NCBI GenBank assembly: GCA_964451605.1
Contig: CAYVJA010000048.1
Coordinates: 1 to 21,028 of the forward strand
DNA length: 21,028 nucleotides
Origin: JAQVSH01 sp964451605
GTDB taxonomy: Bacteria > Bacteroidota > Bacteroidia > Bacteroidales > UBA4181
Reading direction: 5' to 3'
Shown piece by piece: positions 15,824 through 21,028 of this stretch. Made by a program: the position numbers and the translations under genes. Positions within the stretch are counted from its first letter, which is position 1; every line of letters begins with the position of its first letter. The notes beneath the pieces were generated by a model. It searched no databases and was not told where the DNA came from. It was given only the letters and a program-made list of their open reading frames with translations.

Positions 15824-16639
15824 ATGAGAAAATTGATTTTGATTCTGGCCGCATCGCTTATTCTGGTTCAGGATTTCTACGCGCAAAAAATTAAGGGTAG
15901 TGATACAGTATTGCCCTTATCACAAAAAGAGGCCGAGGCCTATCTGAAAAAAAATCCTTCTGCAAAGGTGGTAGTTACCGGAGGGGGAAGCGGAGTGGGC
16001 CTTGCGGCCCTCCTCGACGGCACCACCGATATTGCCATGGCTTCGCGGAAGATAAAATTCGATGAGAAGGCTAAACTTGCCGAGGCAGGCAAGAGTGCAA
16101 CAGAGGTGATTATTGCCTGGGATGCACTTGCGGTAATTGTGCACCCTTCGAATAAGGTAGGGCAGCTTACCCGCGAACAGTTGGAGGCCATCTTTACAGG
16201 GAAGGTCAGGAATTGGAAAGAGGTGGGGGGTGCCGATATGCAGATTGTGGTTTATTCGCGCGAAACCAGCTCGGGCACCTACGAATTCTTTAAAGAGAGC
16301 GTGCTGAAAAACAAAAATTATATGTCGGCGGTATTGAGCCTTCCTGCTACAGGAGCTATCATTCAGTCGGTGTCGCAAACCAAAGGAGCCATTGGTTATG
16401 TGGGGCTTGCCTACCTTACCCCTTCGGTTAAGGCGCTGAAAGTATCGTACGATAAGGGGGGCAGTTTTGTTGCCCCCTCCATTCAGGCTTCGCTCGACAA
16501 GAGCTATCCGGTGGTTCGTCCGCTCTACTACTATTACGAAAAGAAAGCGGCTGCTGCTGTCAAGCCATTCATCGATTTTATCTTATCGGAATCCGGTCAA
16601 AAAATAGTAAAAGAGGTGGGTTATATCCCGGTAAAATAG
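15824..16639 (+). CDS. pstS: Phosphate-binding periplasmic protein PstS
   Basis: This 271-residue protein captures phosphate in the periplasm for the PstCAB importer. ATG 15824 is chosen over a TTG six bases upstream because it has an AAGG site and begins a compact signal peptide ending at YAQ (residue 21). The ligand motifs of the family are present: GSDTVLPL (25-32), TGGGSGVG (52-59), AMASRKI (71-77) and SRETSSGTYEFF (145-156). The protein is somewhat shorter than E. coli PstS, as in other Bacteroidota of the short PstS type. Its TAG stop is followed directly, with no spacer, by the ATG of pstC. Residues about 102-145 and 177-200 are matched by an insertion in that PstC. Confidence 0.95.
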   Translation: MRKLILILAASLILVQDFYAQKIKGSDTVLPLSQKEAEAYLKKNPSAKVVVTGGGSGVGLAALLDGTTDIAMASRKIKFDEKAKLAEAGKSATEVIIAWDALAVIVHPSNKVGQLTREQLEAIFTGKVRNWKEVGGADMQIVVYSRETSSGTYEFFKESVLKNKNYMSAVLSLPATGAIIQSVSQTKGAIGYVGLAYLTPSVKALKVSYDKGGSFVAPSIQASLDKSYPVVRPLYYYYEKKAAAAVKPFIDFILSESGQKIVKEVGYIPVK

Positions 16640-17851
16640 ATGGCTAATTTGCCCAACGTGAAAAGAAGATTTTTCGAACCGCTGGTAGAAGCACTCCTCA
16701 AGGTTAGTGGCAGTGTTACCAGTATAGCCATCCTGCTGATTGTACTTTTCCTGTTTAGTGAAGGGATGGGCCTCTTTTCAGCCCAGAGAGTCGAAGAGGG
16801 GTATGTGCTGGTGGTACATGCCGATAATCGGGTGGAATCGCTTACCTCTTATCAAATTAAGGAAATTTTCGACGCCAATATTACCAACTGGAACCAGGTT
16901 GGGGGCAAAGACCAACCCATCCTCCCTTTTAGGCTCAGCGATATTACCCAATATGTGTCGGAGGAGGAGATTGGCGAAGAGATGGAAAATCTGCCGTCTG
17001 CACTGAGCAGGGTTATCGACTCTATTCCCGGTATCATTGCATTTTTCCCCGAAGTGTATCTCGATCCCGAATGTAAGGGAAGAGTCTTCGATAAAGAGAC
17101 CATTTCGGGGCGCGACTTCTTTCTGGGGAAAGAGTGGTATCCTACTGCACAGCCGGTGGCACAATACGGGGTTCTCCCTTTAATTACCGGCACTTTATGG
17201 GTCAGTTTATGGGCCATTTTAATTGCCCTGCCCTTTGGGATGGCAGTGGCCATCTATCTGGCCGAAATTGCTGACGAGCGAATCAGACGCACCATGAAAC
17301 CCCTTATCGAGTTACTTGCCGGTATCCCTTCGGTGGTGTACGGTTTCTTTGGCCTGGTGGTGCTGGTTCCGCTGATTCAGAAAACGTTTCATCTGCCGGT
17401 GGGCGAAACGGCTCTGGCAGGTTCGGTCATTTTGGCCATTATGGCATTGCCCACCATGATCACCGTAGCCGAAGACGCCATGCGAAATACTCCCCGTTCT
17501 ATGAAGGAGGCGAGTCTGGCACTGGGCGCCAGCCATTGGCAAACCATATACAAGGTTGTGATTCCCAATTCGATATCGGGTATAGCAGCGGCTGTTGTGC
17601 TCGGAATGGGCAGAGCCATTGGCGAAACGATGGCTGTTTTGATGGTAACCGGGAATGCCGCGGTGATGCCGCACTCATTGCTCGAACCCGTCAGAACCAT
17701 TCCCGCAACCATTGCTGCCGAACTGGGCGAAGCACCTGCCGGCGGGGTGCATTATCAAGCGCTTTTCACCCTGGGTTGCATCCTGTTTCTTATTACACTT
17801 TTGGTAAGTATTTCGGTTGAACTGATCTCCAAAAAGCGGCGTTACGCATAA
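16640..17851 (+). CDS. pstC: Phosphate ABC transporter permease PstC with PstS-like periplasmic insertion
   Basis: This 403-residue inner-membrane permease pairs with PstA. TM1 is at about 24-44; the remaining TM segments lie from about 177 on, with the EAA loop SLALGASHWQTIYKVVIP at about 294-311 that contacts PstB. It is some 80 residues longer than E. coli PstC. The extra stretch, about 52-168, lies between TM1 and TM2. It contains LTSYQIKEIF, NWNQVGGKD and GIIAFFPEVYLDP, which line up with LTREQLEAIF, NWKEVGGAD and GAIGYVGLAYLTP of PstS upstream; over one 44-residue gapless stretch I count 16 identities. The PstS ligand motif SRETSSGT is not conserved there, so this copy probably does not hold phosphate. 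It may dock PstS or gate the channel (inference). Long PstC may be common in Bacteroidota. Confidence 0.93.
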   Translation: MANLPNVKRRFFEPLVEALLKVSGSVTSIAILLIVLFLFSEGMGLFSAQRVEEGYVLVVHADNRVESLTSYQIKEIFDANITNWNQVGGKDQPILPFRLSDITQYVSEEEIGEEMENLPSALSRVIDSIPGIIAFFPEVYLDPECKGRVFDKETISGRDFFLGKEWYPTAQPVAQYGVLPLITGTLWVSLWAILIALPFGMAVAIYLAEIADERIRRTMKPLIELLAGIPSVVYGFFGLVVLVPLIQKTFHLPVGETALAGSVILAIMALPTMITVAEDAMRNTPRSMKEASLALGASHWQTIYKVVIPNSISGIAAAVVLGMGRAIGETMAVLMVTGNAAVMPHSLLEPVRTIPATIAAELGEAPAGGVHYQALFTLGCILFLITLLVSISVELISKKRRYA

Positions 17852-17862
17852 CGATTTTACCT

Positions 17863-18753
17863 ATGACCACTTTACAATTACCTCCCGATATCGATCGAAA
17901 AAAGAGACAGAGTCAGTGGATGGCCTTCTCACTTTTTCGTCTTCTTTCCCTGCTTATTATAGCGATTCTCTTTGTGATACTGGGTTTTATTCTTGTAAAG
18001 GGATTCTCGGTAATCAGTTGGGAATTTATCACTTCTATGCCTGCCGATGGCATGACCTCGGGCGGTATCTTTCCGGCCATTGTGGGAACACTCTGTCTTA
18101 CGCTGGGCAGTATTCTCTTTGCCTTTCCCATCGGCGTGATGTCGGGCATCTACAGCAGCGAGTATGCCGCCAACAATTGGCTGGTTCGTTTTATCCGGAT
18201 TATGACCAATAACCTGAGCGGTATTCCCTCTATTGTCTTCGGGTTGTTTGGAATGGCCCTGTTTGTGAACCACCTGGGTTTTGGCGACTCTATTCTGGCC
18301 GGCTCCCTTACGCTCGGTTTACTGGCGTTGCCCCTGGTAATCCGAACCACCGAAGAGGCCATGGGGGCCATAGACCAGTCGTTCCGTAACGGGAGTCTGG
18401 CGCTGGGTGCCACCAGATTACAGACTATCCACCGGGTGATTTTGCCTATGGCCATGCCCAATATTGTTACAGGGCTTATCCTCTCTATCGGGCGGGTATC
18501 GGGCGAAACAGCGCCCATTCTCTTTACTGTGGCAGCCTATTTTTTGCCCAAACTGCCTCAGAGCCTCTTCGATCAGGTGATGGCTCTTCCCTACCATCTG
18601 TATGTAATTGCCACCAGCGGAACCGATGTCGAGGCGTCGCGCGGCATTGCCTACGGAACGGCACTGGTCCTCATTTTTATTGTTCTGTTGGCAAATCTTT
18701 CGGCCAACGCACTGCGGAGATACTACGCCAACAAAGTAAAAACCCATTTTTAA
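17863..18753 (+). CDS. pstA: Phosphate ABC transporter permease PstA
   Basis: This 296-residue inner-membrane protein is the second permease of the phosphate importer. It has six hydrophobic segments (first at about 22-46), a periplasmic loop with SMPADGMTSGGIFPAIVGT, and the EAA loop SLALGATRLQTIHRVILP at about 178-195. GRVSGETAPILF is a characteristic PstA/PstC-type motif. Length is normal. It starts 11 bases after the pstC stop and is followed nine bases later by pstB, so it sits tightly inside the operon. Confidence 0.95.
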   Translation: MTTLQLPPDIDRKKRQSQWMAFSLFRLLSLLIIAILFVILGFILVKGFSVISWEFITSMPADGMTSGGIFPAIVGTLCLTLGSILFAFPIGVMSGIYSSEYAANNWLVRFIRIMTNNLSGIPSIVFGLFGMALFVNHLGFGDSILAGSLTLGLLALPLVIRTTEEAMGAIDQSFRNGSLALGATRLQTIHRVILPMAMPNIVTGLILSIGRVSGETAPILFTVAAYFLPKLPQSLFDQVMALPYHLYVIATSGTDVEASRGIAYGTALVLIFIVLLANLSANALRRYYANKVKTHF

Positions 18754-18762
18754 CCGGAGCCC

Positions 18763-19515
18763 ATGATACAGCTCGAAGCCGATAAGGTAAATTTTTATTA
18801 CGACACCTTCCATGCACTGAAGGATATATCGCTTACCATCGAACGGAACAGTGTAACCGCATTTATTGGCCCTTCGGGATGCGGAAAATCGACCTTTCTG
18901 CGACTGTTCAACCGTATGAACGATCTGATAGACGGATCACGGCTGGAGGGGGTTGTTAAGGTCCATGGCCAGGATATCTATGCACCCGGGGTTCGGGTGG
19001 ATGAGTTGCGAAAAAAGGTAGGGATGGTATTTCAAAAAGCCAACCCTTTCCCAAAATCCATTTTCGAAAATGTGGCCTATGGTCTACGGGTGAACGGAAT
19101 CCGTGATGAGAAGTTCATCAAAAACCGGGTCGAAGAGTCTATCTATGCCGCTGCTTTGTGGGATGAGGTAAAGGATAAGATGAAAAAGTCGGCTTTCGAA
19201 CTTTCCGGCGGACAACAACAGCGTCTCTGCATTGCCAGGGCACTTGCTATCCAGCCTGAGGTGATACTGATGGACGAGCCGGCTTCTGCGCTCGATCCTA
19301 TCTCAACGGCCAAGGTAGAGGAGCTGATATTTGATCTGAAGAAAGAGTACACCATTGTGATTGTGACCCACAACATGCAACAGGCTGGGCGAGTCAGTGA
19401 CAAGACCGCATTTTTCTACATGGGCCAACTCATAGAGTACGATCTCACCCAGAAAATCTTTACCAACCCGTCGAAGATTGAGACCCAAAACTATATCACC
19501 GGCCGTTTCGGATAG
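18763..19515 (+). CDS. pstB: Phosphate ABC transporter ATP-binding protein PstB
   Basis: This 250-residue cytoplasmic ATPase drives phosphate import. All motifs are intact: Walker A GPSGCGKST (36-44), signature LSGGQQQR (147-154), Walker B VILMDEP with D171 and E172, and the switch histidine H203 in VTHNMQQ. FNRMNDL and ASALDPIS are typical of PstB. A CGGAG site precedes the ATG by a few bases. It follows pstA by nine bases; 60 bases separate it from the damaged phoU. Confidence 0.97.
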   Translation: MIQLEADKVNFYYDTFHALKDISLTIERNSVTAFIGPSGCGKSTFLRLFNRMNDLIDGSRLEGVVKVHGQDIYAPGVRVDELRKKVGMVFQKANPFPKSIFENVAYGLRVNGIRDEKFIKNRVEESIYAAALWDEVKDKMKKSAFELSGGQQQRLCIARALAIQPEVILMDEPASALDPISTAKVEELIFDLKKEYTIVIVTHNMQQAGRVSDKTAFFYMGQLIEYDLTQKIFTNPSKIETQNYITGRFG

Positions 19516-19575
19516 CCCACTGCCGTATCCTCTTTCTCTGCAACCTACTCTCCTTAAGACGCAAAACAGACCCTC

Positions 19576-20129
19576 ATGAAGCAACAAACCTTAGAATTAG
19601 AAAATCTCCGGCGCGAGGTGCAGGAGATGTGGTCGCTGGTAAACCTCCAGCTTATAAAATCGGAACAGGCTCTATGGAACCATGATCCCGAGATTGCTCG
19701 CGACGTAATGGCCCGCGAACCCCGAATTGACGCCCGTGAGTTGCGACTCGACAGCTTAACTGAAAACTTCCTGGCGCTCTTTCATCCCGTAGCCGTCGAT
19801 CTCAGAATGACATTGGCCATCATGAAGATGGCCACCAACTTGGAGCGGATTGGCGACTTTGCCGATGGCATAGCCCGCTTTGTGGTCAAATCGCAGGCGG
19901 TTGCATGCTCGACGACATCAACCGCGCTGCCACCCGTATCATAGCCGACTTCATAGTAGAAAACCCTCAGGATGCCATCTATGCCCTTCATCTCTACTCC
20001 ATCAGCCACAAACTGGAACGCATCGGCGACCACTGCAACAACATAGCCGAAGAGATTATCTTCTTCATAGAGGCCAAGGTGCTGAAGCACAGTATGAACC
20101 AGGAGGAAGAAAATGCTCTAGTGCTCTAG
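19576..20129 (+). pseudogene. phoU: phoU, internally deleted and frameshifted
   Basis: PhoU normally restrains Pst and PhoR signalling when phosphate is plentiful. Here the first frame gives a good N-terminal domain (to about residue 107) with the metal motif NLERIGDFADGIARFVV, then drifts into unrelated residues and stops at 19944. A second frame, seen from ATG 19905, resumes with LDDINRAATRIIADF, then KLERIGDHCNNIAEEIIFFIEAKVLKH, the C-terminal PhoU domain. Between FVVKSQA and LDDINR a typical PhoU has some 40-50 more residues. The simplest reading is a deletion of that length, not a multiple of three, with a junction near 19890-19904. Both metal motifs survive but on different frames. A sequencing or assembly error is possible. 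The end falls within an octamer repeat. Confidence 0.82.
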
Positions 20130-20160
20130 TGCTCTAATGCTTTAATGCTTTAATGCTGAA
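20113..20160 (+). repeat. Octamer tandem repeat RTGCTYTA, six units
   Basis: Six consecutive 8-base units: ATGCTCTA, GTGCTCTA, GTGCTCTA, ATGCTTTA, ATGCTTTA and a degenerate ATGCTGAA. The last codons and stop of the phoU remnant are formed by the first two units. Related units follow the opposing gene at 20290-20363. No coding meaning beyond that is seen. Confidence 0.8.
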
Positions 20161-20191
20161 CGCCGGGATCTCTTTGAGATACCCGGCGTTC
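20158..20191. terminator. Strong hairpin ending the pst operon
   Basis: GAACGCCGGG-ATCTC pairs with GAGAT-A-CCCGGCGTTC: a 15-bp stem with one bulged A and a three-base loop TTT. It lies 28 bases after the phoU stop. There is no clean T-run after it (GGATTTG follows), so termination may be partly bidirectional or the hairpin may protect the 3' end. Bases 20192-20289 downstream show only a short TAACCAT duplication and no gene. Confidence 0.65.
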
Positions 20192-20289
20192 GGATTTGTA
20201 GGCTAACTCTTAGGTTGTAAGTTATATTGTTTGTCACTCACAAATAACTACCCGCGCTTCCGCGTACTAACCATTAACCATTAATAATT

Positions 20290-20363
20290 AGAGCATTGCG
20301 CTTTAGCGCAGCACCAGAGCACTAAAGCACCAGAGCATTGTGTTTTAGCGCAGCATTAGAGCA
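20290..20363. repeat. Two 32-bp direct repeats built from octamer-like units
   Basis: Copies at 20290-20321 and 20332-20363 begin with AGAGCATTG and end with AGAGCA. They differ at only four positions, all C/T exchanges. The first copy includes a small palindrome, TGCGC-TTTA-GCGCA (20297-20310). On the minus strand the array reads TGCTCTAATGCTGCGC and starts immediately after the stop codon of the hydrolase gene, so it is in the same sense relation to that gene as the repeat at 20113-20160 is to phoU. Confidence 0.75.
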
Positions 20364-21028
20364 TTATTTCAACGTTGCCAGCCACGCCTCCGAAAGCAGC
20401 GATGCTCCGGCCAGGGAGGGGTGTACGCCGTCGCCGGCCCAGTGTTTGTTGGAGGCAAGGGGTTGTACTTTGTCGAAGATGCTCTGCATGGGGATAAAGA
20501 CATCGGCATAGGCTTTGGCTACACGAGCGGCGGCTTCGCGGTAGGCATTGAAGGCGGGATACCACTTTTCGTTTACTGCGCCTCCGGCTGCTTGCACGCC
20601 GTAAGGTTCTATGCAGATGAGTTGCAGGTTGGGCAGGGCTTTGCGGGTGCGTTCAAGGAGGGCCATGTACTCTTTTTCGTAGCTTTCGGGGGTTCCCTGG
20701 TAGTTGCCGCCCAGTGTGTGCCAGAAGTCGTTGACTCCGATCATAATGCTCATAACGTTGGGCTTCAGATCCAGACAATCCTTATCCCATCGTTCGGCCA
20801 GCTGGGGCACCTTGTTTCCGCTGATTCCCCTGTTGTGTATGGTAAGGCCCAGATTTGCATACTTATTCAGCAGATAGGATGCGGTGAGAAATGCATATCC
20901 GGTGCCGAGCGCATTCCCGTTATTGGGCTCGGTGTTTTGTTTGTTGCGGCCTGCATCGGTAATCGAATCGCCCTGAAACAGGATTACATCGCCTTTGCTT
21001 AATTTTATTTTATTCTTTGATGCAGGGG
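20364..21028 (-). CDS. GDSL/SGNH-family hydrolase, N-terminus outside window
   Basis: The frame is open from the right edge to TAA at 20364, 221 codons. The apparent GTG start at 20810 is internal, because all SGNH blocks upstream of it are in frame: block I FQGDSITDAGRN (minus strand, about 20979-20943), block II glycine in NRGISGNK (about 20834-20811), block III GVND (asparagine of the catalytic set), and block V DGVHPSLAG with the catalytic Asp and His near the C-terminus. These enzymes hydrolyse esters, often acetyl groups on sugars or lipids; the substrate is not readable. The missing part likely holds only a signal peptide and a few residues. Confidence 0.88.
   Translation of the reverse strand, partial: PASKNKIKLSKGDVILFQGDSITDAGRNKQNTEPNNGNALGTGYAFLTASYLLNKYANLGLTIHNRGISGNKVPQLAERWDKDCLDLKPNVMSIMIGVNDFWHTLGGNYQGTPESYEKEYMALLERTRKALPNLQLICIEPYGVQAAGGAVNEKWYPAFNAYREAAARVAKAYADVFIPMQSIFDKVQPLASNKHWAGDGVHPSLAGASLLSEAWLATLK

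Noticed and set aside
19880..20137. Third-frame open frame across the end of phoU
   Set aside because: Its translation is Arg/His-rich without family features; the PhoU C-terminal domain is clearly read in the frame that includes 19905.
20290..20363. Possible CRISPR array
   Set aside because: Only two copies with a 10-base spacer, and the copies are made of smaller octamer-like units; no cas genes nearby.

Overview
The window looks like chromosomal DNA of a Bacteroidota species, probably order Bacteroidales, of roughly 50% GC. The evidence is a BtuB/BtuG cobalamin uptake pair, an MG2/TonB-plug surface protein, outer-membrane lipoprotein signals of the Bacteroidota type, mostly weak Shine-Dalgarno sequences, and several upstream boxes matching the Bacteroidota sigma consensus TAnnTTTG. 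No insertion sequence, prophage, tRNA, rRNA or CRISPR array was seen. It reads as ordinary core or near-core genome with some odd local features.

Region 1 (1-9598) is an efflux locus. A Crp/Fnr-type regulator, cut by the left edge, converges with no gap on a long macroglobulin-like/TonB-plug surface protein. That protein is divergent from a four-gene operon: TolC-like outer membrane factor, lipoprotein membrane fusion protein, RND pump, and a small PII-like protein behind an unusually strong ribosome binding site. The divergent promoters overlap, and a 20-bp palindrome lies in the leader of the surface protein gene.

Region 2 (9600-14340) holds a membrane-anchored calcineurin-like phosphoesterase converging on a vitamin B12 uptake unit on the minus strand: promoter, cobalamin riboswitch, BtuB-type TonB receptor, BtuG-like surface lipoprotein. 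The receptor start must lie downstream of the riboswitch, at 14006.

Region 3 (14359-20191) is a complete phosphate acquisition operon: phosphate-selective porin, pstS, pstC, pstA, pstB and a broken phoU, closed by a strong hairpin. It is preceded by a run of TTAACA-like hexamers at exact 11-bp spacing that resembles a PhoB/PhoP box. PstC carries a periplasmic insertion visibly homologous to part of the PstS encoded just upstream. PhoU has lost its central part and is frameshifted.

Region 4 (20113-21028) has degenerate octamer repeats (consensus RTGCTYTA) beginning at the 3' ends of two convergent genes, and a GDSL/SGNH hydrolase cut by the right edge.

The most distinctive items are the PstS-like insertion in PstC, the decayed phoU, the Pho-box-like array, the pump-linked PII-like protein and the 3'-end octamer repeats. 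All functions are inferred from sequence reading only; no database search was run.
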